DNA of 64,000 nucleotides from Bacillus andreraoultii (GCF_001244735.1 NZ_LN868937.1:1022402-1086401), one strand, 5' to 3'. Shown: positions 34,930 through 47,847, counted from the stretch's first letter. Translations and numbers: made by a program. Notes: generated by a model not told the origin, from the sequence alone.

Positions 34930-37827
34930 TTACTCTCCACTTCCGTTTTCATTCATATCCGGTATCTCAACATTAACTTCTGGAACATTAATATCCGGTG
35001 CAGGCTCAGGGTTATCTTCAGGTTTTTTCTCTTGTTGTTTACCTGGTTGTTCCTTTTTATCTGTTTCTTTTTGTTCTGGTTTTGGTTCTTCCTTTGCACC
35101 AACGGTTACAATATTTGACAAAGGCGATTCTTGACCAGCAATATCAACGGCAACTACCGCATACTGACCATTACCTGGTAAGGAATAGGTTAAAGAAGAG
35201 CCCGCTTTAATACTTCCAATCTTTCCACCTTTTCCACCGTTTCCGACCCGATAGATTCGATAACCAACAATATCACTTTCTGAGTGTTTGTTCCAACTAA
35301 TTTTGTTACCGAACAACGTCGCCTTTAATGGAGCTGGAACTTTTCCGTTCTCAGACATTTTCGCCGTTGAGATAAATACATTTTTCCAATTTGCTGTAGA
35401 TGGTATGAGCTGATTAACATCCGTGAGTCTAGGTGCAATTTGTTTAACAAAATCTGGGTTGAGCATAACACCGTACGATGTAAATTCACTTGGTGTAGAG
35501 GCAAGTGCAACATATTTTTTATCTCCGATCGTGACGTAGGTTCCATCAATTAAACTATTATCAACCTTTGTCGGTACATGCTCAGCAATAAAGTAATCAG
35601 ATAATGTCATTCCAGCCCTTGCACAAGCATTTGAAGGGAGAAGACCAGATATACCACAGTAAGATCTTTTTACAATTCCACCCGGCATATGAAATCGATC
35701 ACTAGCCCCAATTAAATCAGGGTTTTCATCATAAGCAGCATTCATTAACTTTGCCCATAACGAAAGGTGATTTTTTCGTGCAGAACTAGGAATTGTATTT
35801 GGTACATCAAAACCAATCCACACTCCCAACGTAACATTTGGATTTAGACCGACAAACCAAAGATCATGTGTATCACTAGATGTCCCTGTTTTACCGGCAA
35901 GGTCAGTCGAAAATTTTAACTGTCCAGGTAAGGCAGCTGCTGTACCTCGCCTTACAACATCACGCATCATGTCAACGGTTAGATAAGCCGCTTGAGGAGA
36001 GAAAACTTTTGTCGCCTTTCTCTCTGGTTCATAAACAATGTTTCCATCTTTGTCGACAATCTTGTCAATTAATGAACTATCAACAAATGATCCATTATTA
36101 CCAAATGCAGCGTATGCGTTCGTGTTTTCCTCGACAGTAACCCCATTTGTAAGGCCACCTAATGCAAGAGCAGGACTTTCATGATCTGCTTTCGTTAATC
36201 GTCCAATTCCTAACTTTTCTAAGTACTGCACCGGATCGTTTGGCATAATTTTTTGATACAAATTAACCGCTGATACGTTATAAGAATGGGTTAATGCAGT
36301 TCTAGCTGATGTGAGACCATAATATCGACGTGAGAAGTTTTGTGGCCACGGTCTTCCACCTACTCTCATCCCATGATCAACATCTGCAATCACTGTCCCT
36401 GGTGATGCAAGCCCCATATCAATGGCAGGTCCATAAACGGCAAGTGGTTTCATTGTCGAACCGTTTGAACGTTCCCCTTGGGTTGCATGATTATAATTTT
36501 CTCTTTTATGATCTAAGCCACCAACAAAACTAATAATCTTCCCTGTTTTATTTTCGATTAACATCGCACCTACTTCAAGTGGTTGTTTGACACTAACTTT
36601 TTTTCCTGTTTCAGAATTTTCCACTTGGATTGTTTGATAAGGTACGATTTTTTTGTATTGATCGATAATATTTTGCCATTTATCATAAATATTTTGATCG
36701 ACTGTTGTATAGATTTTATAACCATTTTGTCGAAGGTCTTTTTCAGCAATTGTCTCATAACGCTTTTTTAAAACGGTATTTTTTTCAATATCTTCTTTCG
36801 TATATCCATCTTTTTTATAGTATGATTCCATTAATGCCGCAATCGCTTGTCTTTCACTTTCTATAATTAAATACGGATATTTCTCTATAATTGACTTTTG
36901 TGGTGGGATGAAATCTTTAACAATATCATATTTTACTGCTTCATCATATTCTTTTCGAGTAATAAACTTCATTTCAAGCATTCGTTTTAATACAATTTTT
37001 TGTCGAGTTAACCCAGGTTTTAGTCCTTCTTTACTTTTTTGTACTCCCTTATTCGTAAATGGTGTGTATCCAAAAGGGCTTTGCGGTAATCCGGCAATAA
37101 ATGCTGCTTGTGGTAAATTCAGTTCTTTTGCAGAAACACCAAAAATCCCTTTTGCAGCAGCTTGCACACCGGCAATATTTTGCCCAGATGAATTTCGACC
37201 AAATGGAGAAACATTTAAATAAGCTTCTAGAATCTCGTCCTTCTTGAAAAACTTTTCTAAACGTAAGGCGAGTAGTATTTCCTTTGCCTTCCGTTCAAAA
37301 GATACTTCATTACTTAAAACTTGGTTTTTGACAAGCTGTTGTGTCAATGTACTTCCACCAGTCTGTACAGTAGAATTTGTCACTTCTTGAAAGAGTGCCC
37401 GTAATACAGCTTTTGGTACAACACCTTCATGCGTTTCAAAATTTTGATCTTCTGTTGCAATGACGGCTTTTTTAACATAGTCAGATATATCCTTTATACT
37501 GACTTCTTCCCGAATAATATCTGATCTAAGATAACCAATTCGAAGATTATCAGCAAAATATAATTCGGATGGTTCTTCATAGCTATATATATCTTTTTTC
37601 AACTCTTCATACGTACGTGGATGTTCATCTTTTATTAGAGAAGCAAAATAGCCGGCACCTATCCCAAAACCTAGTGCGCCACCGATAATTAGGAAAATTA
37701 AAAAAATTAAAATGAAATTCCAAATAACAGAATACGTAATTCGAAAGATTTTTGCCGTCTTCGGGTCGACTAAAGTTTCTTTAATCGGCTTCATTTTTGT
37801 CAACCATGTATTGAAAAATTCTCTCAT
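34930..37827 (-). CDS. Class A penicillin-binding protein (bifunctional)
   Basis: A 965-residue membrane-anchored peptidoglycan synthase. The parts are a cytoplasmic N-terminus, membrane helix ~33-60, glycosyltransferase GT51 domain with catalytic Glu126 in ATEDQNFETHEG and transpeptidase domain with SxxK Ser457 (GSTMK), SxN (Ser515-Tyr-Asn) and KTGT at 646-649. A fibronectin-III-like module follows (~835-905), then a Pro/Glu/Lys-rich tail ending in acidic VPEVNVEIPDMNENGSGE. TAGGAGGG precedes the ATG. It is PBP1A-type, but I cannot assign it to a named B. subtilis PBP. Confidence 0.94.
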   Translation of the reverse strand: MREFFNTWLTKMKPIKETLVDPKTAKIFRITYSVIWNFILIFLIFLIIGGALGFGIGAGYFASLIKDEHPRTYEELKKDIYSYEEPSELYFADNLRIGYLRSDIIREEVSIKDISDYVKKAVIATEDQNFETHEGVVPKAVLRALFQEVTNSTVQTGGSTLTQQLVKNQVLSNEVSFERKAKEILLALRLEKFFKKDEILEAYLNVSPFGRNSSGQNIAGVQAAAKGIFGVSAKELNLPQAAFIAGLPQSPFGYTPFTNKGVQKSKEGLKPGLTRQKIVLKRMLEMKFITRKEYDEAVKYDIVKDFIPPQKSIIEKYPYLIIESERQAIAALMESYYKKDGYTKEDIEKNTVLKKRYETIAEKDLRQNGYKIYTTVDQNIYDKWQNIIDQYKKIVPYQTIQVENSETGKKVSVKQPLEVGAMLIENKTGKIISFVGGLDHKRENYNHATQGERSNGSTMKPLAVYGPAIDMGLASPGTVIADVDHGMRVGGRPWPQNFSRRYYGLTSARTALTHSYNVSAVNLYQKIMPNDPVQYLEKLGIGRLTKADHESPALALGGLTNGVTVEENTNAYAAFGNNGSFVDSSLIDKIVDKDGNIVYEPERKATKVFSPQAAYLTVDMMRDVVRRGTAAALPGQLKFSTDLAGKTGTSSDTHDLWFVGLNPNVTLGVWIGFDVPNTIPSSARKNHLSLWAKLMNAAYDENPDLIGASDRFHMPGGIVKRSYCGISGLLPSNACARAGMTLSDYFIAEHVPTKVDNSLIDGTYVTIGDKKYVALASTPSEFTSYGVMLNPDFVKQIAPRLTDVNQLIPSTANWKNVFISTAKMSENGKVPAPLKATLFGNKISWNKHSESDIVGYRIYRVGNGGKGGKIGSIKAGSSLTYSLPGNGQYAVVAVDIAGQESPLSNIVTVGAKEEPKPEQKETDKKEQPGKQQEKKPEDNPEPAPDINVPEVNVEIPDMNENGSGE

Positions 37828-37943
37828 TCACAGCCCTCCTAAAATCAAGTCCATTATAACATACAATAAATTGAACTTACTTTGTTTTTTCGCGAATTTT
37901 GCCGATTTTCTTTTTCAACCTTTTTTCTCTTTTAGAATTATGT

Positions 37944-37980
37944 CGAGAACCCTCGTGACTTCTAGTTATGAGTTGTTTAC
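37944..37980. other. Block shared with the serS upstream region
   Basis: CGAGAACCCTCGTGACTTCT then AGTTATGAGTTGTTTAC resembles CGAGAACCATTGTGACTTTA then GTCATAGGTTGTTGAC at 62959-62994. The shared core is CGAGAACC, GTGACTT, TAGT, AT and GTTGTT-AC in the same order. Confidence 0.45.
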
Positions 37981-37986
37981 TAATGT

Positions 37987-38015
37987 TTGACATATTTTTA
38001 TGAATATGCTAAAAA
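37987..38015 (+). promoter_or_regulatory. tyrS promoter
   Basis: TTGACA (37987-37992), a 17-nt spacer and TAAAAA as a weak -10 lie about 60 nt before the T-box leader. Confidence 0.55.
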
Positions 38016-38074
38016 TAGGTTAAAGATGTTGTTCTATCAGCTCGTTTCAGAGAATAAATTGAATATGTTAAGCA

Positions 38075-39604
<1,530 letters not shown>

Positions 39605-39617
39605 GTTAAATGAAGAT

Positions 39618-39655
39618 GGGGCTCATGGTGTTAAGCCGTGAGCCTTTTGGTATTT
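39618..39655 (+). terminator. Terminator after tyrS
   Basis: GGCTCATGG (39620-39628) pairs perfectly with CCGTGAGCC (39636-39644), with a 7-nt loop and a TTTTGG then T-rich tail. Confidence 0.85.
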
Positions 39656-39662
39656 ATTTTTT

Positions 39663-39932
39663 AAAAGTCTTTCCACCAGATTTTCGGTTAGCTTAACTAT
39701 TTTTAAAAACCTGGTTGAATCTTTTTTACAAATATTTGAATCCGTATTAGAAAATCCTGAACTCCAAATTTTTGAAAAGTATTGGACTTTTTCACACGCT
39801 CATCTCTTGAGGTGGATCCCGAGAATGTCAACCGGTATTTCAATTACTAGTTTTGGATATTACCACTGTACGAAGCGGATCAAATTACGAATAGGACTTG
39901 AAAATTATATGCTTATTTTTCAAAATAGGTGA
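39663..39932 (+). pseudogene. Possible TorD/DmsD-type chaperone remnant
   Basis: An open frame without a start codon encodes FESVLENPELQIFEKYWTFS then HAHLLRWIPRMSTGISIT. The HLLRWIPR core looks like the C-terminal helix region of TorD-family molybdoenzyme chaperones. No molybdoenzyme gene is nearby and the N-terminal part is missing. The match is short, so the assignment is tentative. Confidence 0.3.
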
Positions 39933-39965
39933 TATAATAGGAGAAAAAGGAGGGGAGAAGGGGTG

Positions 39966-40265
39966 ATGGATGTAGAGTTATTACAAGCTTTAAGAACTAT
40001 TATAAAAGAAGAAATTGAGCCTGTTAAAAAAGATTTAGATAATGTTAAAATGGGGTTAGAGAATGTTAAACAGGGTTTAGAGAATGTTAAACAGGAATTG
40101 TTGGTTGAAATTAAACAAAGTAAGCAACAGGTAACTAAAGATATTTCTTCTAGTCTCAGCCAGTATGCAAAGGGGTTAGAAACATATATCGATCACAAAA
40201 CAGAAGTATTAAATAAAAGGGTTTATAAGCTGGAAGTTGAGATGGAACGGTTAACCCAACAATAA
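39966..40265 (+). CDS. Small coiled-coil protein with heptad repeats
   Basis: A 99-residue protein of unknown function, predicted to be almost entirely helical and coiled-coil. Residues ~20-45 consist of the heptad NVK-x-GLE repeated, encoded by three 21-bp tandem units (40035-40055, 40056-40076, 40077-40097), so unit number could vary by slippage. AAGGAGG at 39949-39955 and TATAAT at 39932-39937 give it its own signals. GTG 39963 is an alternative start. A terminator follows. No signal peptide or membrane helix is visible. Confidence 0.7.
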   Translation: MDVELLQALRTIIKEEIEPVKKDLDNVKMGLENVKQGLENVKQELLVEIKQSKQQVTKDISSSLSQYAKGLETYIDHKTEVLNKRVYKLEVEMERLTQQ

Positions 40266-40294
40266 AAAGCCAAATTAGGCTTTATTTTTTTTGA
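40266..40294 (+). terminator. Terminator after the coiled-coil gene
   Basis: AAAGCC and GGCTTT form a 6-bp stem with a 6-nt loop, followed by ATTTTTTTT. Confidence 0.7.
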
Positions 40295-40340
40295 AATTAA
40301 TAAGTGAACAATTTCACAAATGCTAGGAATATTGTTACAA

Positions 40341-40383
40341 AACAAAAAAAGGACTGTTTCTAGTTGATTAGAATTAACAGTCC
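40341..40383 (-). terminator. Terminator after gdhA
   Basis: On the minus strand GGACTGTT (40376-40383 complement) pairs with AACAGTCC (40351-40358 complement), followed by seven T. Confidence 0.75.
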
Positions 40384-40395
40384 ATTTCACATTTA

Positions 40396-42135
<1,740 letters not shown>

Positions 42136-42258
42136 ATGTCGAAGTTAGTAAGTACCATTCAAACTAATTTGACTGGTGGAAGACTCCCTATGACTTTTAT
42201 ACGACAAGGAAGCCTGTTAGACCTACAAGATTATACGATTTACAGCTATGAAGAGTAA
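42136..42258 (+). CDS. Short open frame, 40 residues, unrecognised
   Basis: MSKLVSTIQTNLTGGRLPMT then FIRQGSLLDLQDYTIYSYEE, preceded by AAAAGGAG (12-nt spacing). It is not hydrophobic and I recognise no family. It lies just outside the 3' end of a broken transposase, so it could be the truncated start of another gene. Confidence 0.25.
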   Translation: MSKLVSTIQTNLTGGRLPMTFIRQGSLLDLQDYTIYSYEE

Positions 42259-42277
42259 ATTTATCAATTTTAGGTGT

Positions 42278-43153
42278 TCAACAAAATGCTTGGTGTTGAT
42301 GACGGCTTTGCTCCAACACTTTAATTGCCTGAAACTCAGACGAGATTGTTTTTATTCTTCCTTCCTTAAATCTGCATATATATTTCCATTTGTACTCTTC
42401 ACACAGACTAAATACCTTTTCACATGCATAGAGGCTATTTCCTAAGATACAAATTGGCAGCCTTTTAAATATTTGTTTTATTTTCTTTGCCAACCGATAA
42501 AATGCTTTAAGTTCACAATCTTGTTTAGAAACATTTTCTGGTTCATTTTCGATAAATTCAGAGGCAATACTGAAGATCATATCACCCACGACAAGTTTGG
42601 CTTCAAGTACATGATGCATATAAAGAACAGTCTTTTCTCCTGTTTCTCTATTTGTATATACCCGTCTTAAACAATGTTCACAATGCTTGTCACAAAAGGT
42701 GTGCAACCCTGTTCCATCAATGCCGATTCCCCAATATTTTCCTTCCATTCGATAGGATTCAAAAGATTTTTTTCAATAACTCTTTAATCATATAAGTTCT
42801 GATTTTCTCTAGTTCATTCACATCTAAACCAGAGAAAAAGTCGTTGATTGTATCATAATGAGGGAGTTCTTCAAGGGAATCTAACCCAACACCTTTTCAA
42901 CATTTTTGATACATTCTTCTTTATTGAAACGATTACTCATCGTTCTCATTGATTTCAGTCCAGTCATATTTTTCAAGATCATCGTAAATAAAATGACCCC
43001 TGGACCATACGTTATGTAGCTTTGATGTCGGTGATCTACTATATTTTTTAGGTGATCAACCAAGTCTTTGAAAAAACGTTTTTGAATTTTAAGGAACTCG
43101 AAAAAATAATTAACATTCTTTTCACGTTCTCTTCTCTCTTTTCTGGTAACCAC
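42278..43153 (-). pseudogene. DDE transposase, multiply broken
   Basis: Three minus-strand pieces lie in order but in different frames. 43153-42881 encodes FFEFLKIQKRFFKDLVDHLK and more; about 42889-42776 encodes LDSLEELPHYDTINDFFSGL and ends in a stop; 42757-42278 encodes GIGIDGTGLHTF, CEHCLRRVY, LPICILGNSLYACEKVF and KWKYICRFKEG. The LPICILGxSLYACE and RFKEG segments are transposase-core hallmarks. At least two frameshifts and the missing C-terminus make it inactive. The exact IS family is uncertain (IS4/ISNCY-like), and no terminal repeats were identified. Confidence 0.7.
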
Positions 43154-43239
43154 AATAAAATCCCCTTAAATCGGCTCATTTATTAATCTAATTAGTTAAA
43201 TTATTATATATTTGGGTGATTTTAGGGGGGATAGATATT

Positions 43240-44569
43240 TGAATTACCACGAAAAATTTTTACTCCTCAGAACTGATACGATTTAGAACCTACCCAACGA
43301 TTTGATGCTATTTTTTCAGCTATCAATATTGATCCAATCTTCGCTGTGATGACGAAGAAATCACGTTTTGGTAGACCTGTTGAGCTGAACTACGCCGCTA
43401 TGATATATTCATTAATTGCCCGTTTAACAGAACGAATTCCGTCTATCAAAGATTTGGTTAAACGGTTAAAAAATGATATGATTTTTCGTCTTGATTGCGG
43501 TTTTTTGGGATCTGATACAGTACCGTCAGAAGCTGCCTATTCAAGAATGGTGACAATCATAAGTGAATCAAATGTTCTTGAAAAAGTTCAAGAAATAATC
43601 CTTTCCCAAGCCATCACAGAAGGCTTTATTTCCGATGTTACCGTAGCTATTGATTCGACCCACTTCGAAGCTAAGGATCAGGCGCCTCCAATAGAAGAAA
43701 AGCAAAAAACAGAACCTAAGAAACGTGGGCGCAAATCGAAAGAGGAGAGAAAACAATGGTTAGATGAAAAAGCTGAACGTGAAGCCAATCTTCCTCTTTT
43801 GAGAAGAAAATTGAAGAGAGTAGGACGTTCCTTTAGAACAACATCGTACGGAGATTCCTAAAAGACCCTGAGTGGGATGTAAAGAAGAACAGAGAAGGAA
43901 AGAACGTTTTTTGGTTTAAGGCACATTTAGCTGTGGGTACAAAAAGTCAATACATTCTTCAATCTCTTTTTTCTTCTGGAAACTTAAATGATGGAAAGGC
44001 AGCGATACCTTTATTAAAAGGCATTCATGAACGTGTTCAACTGTCAACTTTACTTTACGTTTGAAACGATGGATGCAGGATACGATTGTGAACCAATTTA
44101 TGAACAGATTCATCGAATGGTTTAACAATCAGTGATTGCCTATAACAAGCGTAATGAACCTGAACCAGTCGGATTTGATAAACATTTCGCACCAACTTGT
44201 TTCCGTGAACATTCGTATTTCTATGATAGTTTTGATTCGAAATACCAAACACTCAAGTATACACGTCCCAAAGAATGTAAGGACTGTCCGTTGGCTAATG
44301 ATGGTGTATGCCAAAAGATATATAAGGTGAACATCACTGATATTAGAAAGTATACAGCGCCAGCACGTGGATCAAAAGCTTGGAAAACGATTTTTAAACG
44401 CCGTACAGCTGTGGAACGTGTCAATGCTTATCTAAAGATATACTTCCAACTAGATAATGTTCGTTATCGAGTTTACTTTGACCTTGTAACCTTAGTTTAT
44501 AATGCTTCGAAATTAGCTGTAGACTGTGTGAAAATAATAAATACAACCCAAGTCTTGAACTTTCCCTGA
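43240..44569 (+). pseudogene. IS1182-family transposase, degraded
   Basis: This is a recognisable IS1182-type transposase: FTPQ(stop)YDLEPTQRF near 43255, FGRPVELNYAAMIYSLIARL near 43370, VAIDSTHFEAKD near 43640, WDVKKNREGKNVFWFKAHLA near 43880, FETMDAGYDCEPIYEQI near 44065 and RGSKAWKTIFKRRTAVERVN near 44370. It is broken by a stop near 43290, frame changes near 43860 and 44060 and a stop near 44124. [16 protein letters not shown] also lacks the usual TGKRAKVH insertion, which the fragment at 47635 retains. The largest intact piece is 43346-43861. Confidence 0.8.
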
Positions 44570-44638
44570 AAATTTTAAAATACTTAAATTTTCCTATAGA
44601 AAAGGTCTTTAAATTAGTAGAGGAGGAATAATGATGGA

Positions 44639-44644
44639 TGGTAA
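44639..44644. repeat. IS21 target-site duplication, left copy
   Basis: TGGTAA immediately precedes the element and is repeated at 47092-47097 immediately after it. Confidence 0.85.
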
Positions 44645-44753
44645 TGTATATGTTAATCTAAAACTGAGCCACCTTATTAATTGAAAAGTGAGCCACTTTT
44701 GATAGAAAATAACCCTGACATTATTGTTAGGGGGAGTATCAGAGGTGATTACT

Positions 44754-46295
44754 TTGAATGTGAAACAACAAATAATAAAGATGCATTTGGAGGGAAAAAG
44801 TCAGAGGAAGATTGCAAAAGAATTGAAAAAATCTAGAAATACAGTAAAAAAATATATAAAGGAGTTCGAAAATAGTAAGTTAACGGATGTTCGAAATTTA
44901 CCAATACCAGAGGAGATTATAAAACCACCAACTTACACAAAAAGAGTTGGTAGGAAAAGAGTATTAAGTGATGAAATTATCGAGAAAATTCGAGGATATA
45001 TAAAAGAAAATGAGTGGAAAAGAGAGAATAATTTAGGTAAACAACAAATGAAAATCATTGATATGCATGAAAAGTTGATAGAGGAAGGGTGTGAAATTAG
45101 TTATACCACAGTACGTAATTTTGTAAACACGGAGCTAGCAAAGAAAAACGAGGTATTCATACGTAGAAATTGCGAACCTGGTTATGAAGTGGAATTTGAT
45201 TGGGGAGAAATTAAAATCGAGGTGAATGGAAAATTAAGAAGCTATTCCCTAGCGGTTTTCACTTTAGCACATAGTAATTATCGATTTGCGAAAATCTATG
45301 AGTCTGAAACCATGGTTTGTGTTTTAGACATCCATTCCTTATTTATTGAACACATTGGTTTTATCCCTACGGTATTTACCTATGACAATATGAGGACTGT
45401 GGTTAAATCGTTCATAGGATCAGAAAGGGAAATCACCGACGGTATGAAAAATATTTCAGATTATTATGGGTTTAAAATTCGACTATGTGAACCAAGAAAG
45501 GGAAATGAAAAAGGCCACGTTGAACGTAGTGTAGAGTACATTCGTAGAAAGGCATTTTCATCAAATTATAAATTTACAAGTTTAAAAGAGGCAGAGGAAC
45601 ATTTGACAAGGGTACTAATAAGAATCAACCAGCAGTTACATCACCAGCATTTATTAAAACACATTGAATTAATGGAACACGAAAGGTCTGTATCCAAGCC
45701 AGCAATAACTCCTTTTGACGTTGCAGAGTTAATAGAATGTCGGGTGGATAAGTATAGTACAGTTGTCATAAAACAGAATCATTATTCTGTGCCAGAAGGA
45801 CATGTTGGGAAATTTATTAAAGCAAAAGTAGGAGCTGAAAAAATCAAACTATTTATCGATGGGGAGCTTGTAGCAGAACACAAACGGAATTGGGGCTTAC
45901 ATCAGTGGGAAATGAATATTTATCACTATCTAAAAACCTTTGAAAAGAAAAAAGGTGCCATAGCTCAAAGTGAATGTTTGAAGCAGGCACCGGATGAAAT
46001 TAAAATGATATACACCAATTATTATACAGGAAATGAAAAAGACTTCATAGAGTTACTTTTATATATTCAAGAAAAAGATAATTTAGGGCAAGTGTTAGAA
46101 GCTATTGAGAAACTAAATAATATTCGCTTTGGTTTTGTCACTACAGAAAGAATACAATTCATCTGTGAGCAAACCAATACTGACAAGTTAACTGATGAGA
46201 ACAAGGACGACATCATGAAACAGTCAGAAAGAAATCTAAAAGCCTACGCAGATATGTTTGATCAATCTGAAGAAGGAGATATCTTATATGGATAA
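44754..46295 (+). CDS. istA: IS21 transposase IstA
   Basis: A ~513-residue transposase with an N-terminal helix-turn-helix (MHLEGKSQRKIAKELKKSRN) that binds the ends and a DDE integrase-type core. The core is complete: Asp in VEFDWGEI, Asp in FTYDNMRT and Glu in KGHVERSVEY. AGAGGTGAT at 44741-44749 favours TTG 44754; upstream in-frame starts exist. It overlaps istB by 8 bp. Confidence 0.92.
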   Translation: MNVKQQIIKMHLEGKSQRKIAKELKKSRNTVKKYIKEFENSKLTDVRNLPIPEEIIKPPTYTKRVGRKRVLSDEIIEKIRGYIKENEWKRENNLGKQQMKIIDMHEKLIEEGCEISYTTVRNFVNTELAKKNEVFIRRNCEPGYEVEFDWGEIKIEVNGKLRSYSLAVFTLAHSNYRFAKIYESETMVCVLDIHSLFIEHIGFIPTVFTYDNMRTVVKSFIGSEREITDGMKNISDYYGFKIRLCEPRKGNEKGHVERSVEYIRRKAFSSNYKFTSLKEAEEHLTRVLIRINQQLHHQHLLKHIELMEHERSVSKPAITPFDVAELIECRVDKYSTVVIKQNHYSVPEGHVGKFIKAKVGAEKIKLFIDGELVAEHKRNWGLHQWEMNIYHYLKTFEKKKGAIAQSECLKQAPDEIKMIYTNYYTGNEKDFIELLLYIQEKDNLGQVLEAIEKLNNIRFGFVTTERIQFICEQTNTDKLTDENKDDIMKQSERNLKAYADMFDQSEEGDILYG

Positions 46296-47055
46296 AAGGC
46301 AAGAGATTATTGAGCTGTGTAAGGAATTGCGTTTGCCTAGTATTCGAAGGATGGTCAATGATGAAAGTAATTTCAAAAAACCGGATGAGGCATTTGAAGT
46401 GTTACTTCAGGTGCTTCATCAAGAACATAGCGACCGACTGATACGGTCGAAACAGAATCGAATACGTACAGCCAATTTCCCACAGAAAAAATTATTGGAA
46501 GAATTAGTTGAAAGTTCTTTACCTGATCAGGCCCGACAAAAGTTACCTTATTTAAAAACGTTAAAGTTTATTGAAGAAGGACAAAATGTGATTTTTACAG
46601 GTTCACCCGGTACGGGGAAGTCGCACATTTCTATAGCACTCGGTATAGAAGCCTGTTTAGCTGGATATAAAGTCTTCTTTGCGACAGTACCATCTCTAAT
46701 TAATCAACTTAAAGAATACAAATCTGAAAGAACTCTTCGCTCATTTGAATTGAAATTTGAAAGATATGATTTAGTAATCATTGATGAACTTGGATATATC
46801 TCATTTGATAAAGAAGGAGCAGAACTATTATTTACGCATTTATCATTACGTGCAGGGAGAAAGTCTACAATCATTACAAGCAATTTACCATTTTTAAAAT
46901 GGCAAGAAATCTTTCATGATCCAGTTTTAACAGCTGCCTTAACGGATCGGCTTACACATAAGTCACATGTTATTAATATGAATGGGCCATCTTTTAGAAT
47001 GAAAGAAACAAAGGCTTGGATGAATTTAAATAAATTCGAGGTGGCTCAAAATTAA
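46288..47055 (+). CDS. istB: IS21 helper ATPase IstB
   Basis: A 255-residue AAA+ protein related to DnaC with Walker A GSPGTGKSH, Walker B LVIIDELGYISFD and sensor TSNLPF. IstB assists target selection and strand transfer by IstA. ATG 46288 follows GAAGGAG inside the istA end. The gene is full length with no lesions. Confidence 0.94.
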   Translation: MDKRQEIIELCKELRLPSIRRMVNDESNFKKPDEAFEVLLQVLHQEHSDRLIRSKQNRIRTANFPQKKLLEELVESSLPDQARQKLPYLKTLKFIEEGQNVIFTGSPGTGKSHISIALGIEACLAGYKVFFATVPSLINQLKEYKSERTLRSFELKFERYDLVIIDELGYISFDKEGAELLFTHLSLRAGRKSTIITSNLPFLKWQEIFHDPVLTAALTDRLTHKSHVINMNGPSFRMKETKAWMNLNKFEVAQN

Positions 47056-47091
47056 ATTGCGAAATGGCTCACTTTTCACTTGCGAAATACA

Positions 47092-47097
47092 TGGTAA
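47092..47097. repeat. IS21 target-site duplication, right copy
   Basis: TGGTAA, identical to 44639-44644. Confidence 0.85.
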
Positions 47098-47294
47098 AAA
47101 ACAACAACAGTGGACCTCAGCTTATAGTGCTGTGGGCATATTAGTTGGTGTTTTAATCAGTCATATAGTTTTCAACGTAGTTTATCTTTAGAGATGATAA
47201 TAGCTGGAATATTAGTATCCTCTATATTATTTATAACAAATATCGTTAAAGTTAAATCCAAGAAAGATAAGACTCCTGAGGTACAATTGTAAAT

Positions 47295-47465
47295 ATGTTA
47301 AAGAATTATGCTTACTCATCAAACGTCATTTTAGCTTTAGTTATTTTATTGCTTACTATATTAACTTTCTTAGGGGTGAAAAGCATTCCGTTTTCTTATA
47401 TATGGCAATTTTAATGGTATATAATTATTGTTGGAGCTGTGTCAATTATTGGGAGTAAAAAATAA
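47295..47465 (+). pseudogene. Second tiny membrane-protein gene, with in-frame stop
   Basis: ATG 47295 starts 2 bp after the preceding frame ends and encodes MLKNYAYSSNVILALVILLL then TILTFLGVKSIPFSYIWQF, stopping at 47412. In the same frame WYIIIVGAVSIIGSKK continues to a stop at 47463. With readthrough or repair it is a two-helix protein of ~56 residues. A further 17-codon frame (MNLEYISLIPTYIFLSN) starts at 47464, overlapping in TAATG fashion. The tight spacing suggests a decayed operon of small membrane proteins. Confidence 0.4.
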
Positions 47466-47634
47466 TGAATTTAGAGTACATTTCATTAATACCCACTTAT
47501 ATCTTCTTGTCTAACTAGTCCTATTAATAGGAAAACAAAAATGTTAAGTACAATTAACTCTATTCAATCTAGTTTTTTTGCAGTATACGTGTATGTACTG
47601 TGTAATATAAAAAGATATGAATATAATTCTGTTA

Positions 47635-47847
47635 CGTGGGTCAAATGCATGGAAAAATATATTTAAACATCGAACTGCTGTAGACCGTGTAAATGCTTAT
47701 TTAAAGGAATATTTTCAACTCAATACTGTCTGTTATCGAACAGGCAAACGTGCAAAAGTTCATTTTGAGCTTGTAACACTTATTTACAATACTTCGAAAT
47801 TAGCCTGTGATCGAATGAATATGTTATTAGCCCGCCAAGCCGCATAA
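47635..47847 (+). pseudogene. IS1182-family transposase, C-terminal fragment
   Basis: RGSNAWKNIFKHRTAVDRVN, AYLKEYFQLNTVCYRTGKRA and KVHFELVTLIYNTSKLACDR align with the end of the transposase at 43240-44569 but differ at many residues, so it derives from a different family member. Only the last ~70 codons remain. Confidence 0.8.

Larger units (their letters stand above)
44645..47091 (+). mobile_element. Complete IS21-family insertion sequence
   Basis: A 2447-bp element bounded by TGTA...TACA and flanked by a 6-bp direct repeat TGGTAA. It contains intact istA and istB genes. Both ends carry multiple copies of a GTGAGCCA-type motif (AACTGAGCCACC and AAGTGAGCCACTTT on the left; the complementary GTGGCTCAAAAT and ATGGCTCACTTTTC on the right), the multiple-repeat end structure typical of IS21. 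Intact genes and a perfect target duplication indicate a recent insertion. Confidence 0.92.
44634..47292 (+). pseudogene. Tiny membrane-protein gene split by an IS21 insertion
   Basis: Removing the IS21 element and one target copy joins ATGGATGG (44634, ribosome site AGGAGG 44621-44626) to the sequence after 47092. The result reads MDGKKQQQWTSAYSAVGILV, GVLIS, then after a one-base frame change SYSFQRSLSLEMIIAGILVS, SILFITNIV and a lysine-rich end, stopping at 47290-47292. This is a two-helix protein of about 70 residues. I do not recognise the family. It is the first of a short run of small membrane genes. Confidence 0.6.

Noticed and set aside
34897-37222. Several plus-strand frames opposite the penicillin-binding protein gene
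   Set aside because: All are antisense shadows of a full-length gene with complete catalytic motifs.
42136-42258. The 40-residue frame as an antitoxin or transposase start
   Set aside because: No toxin-like partner and no recognisable motif; it is kept only as an unrecognised short frame.
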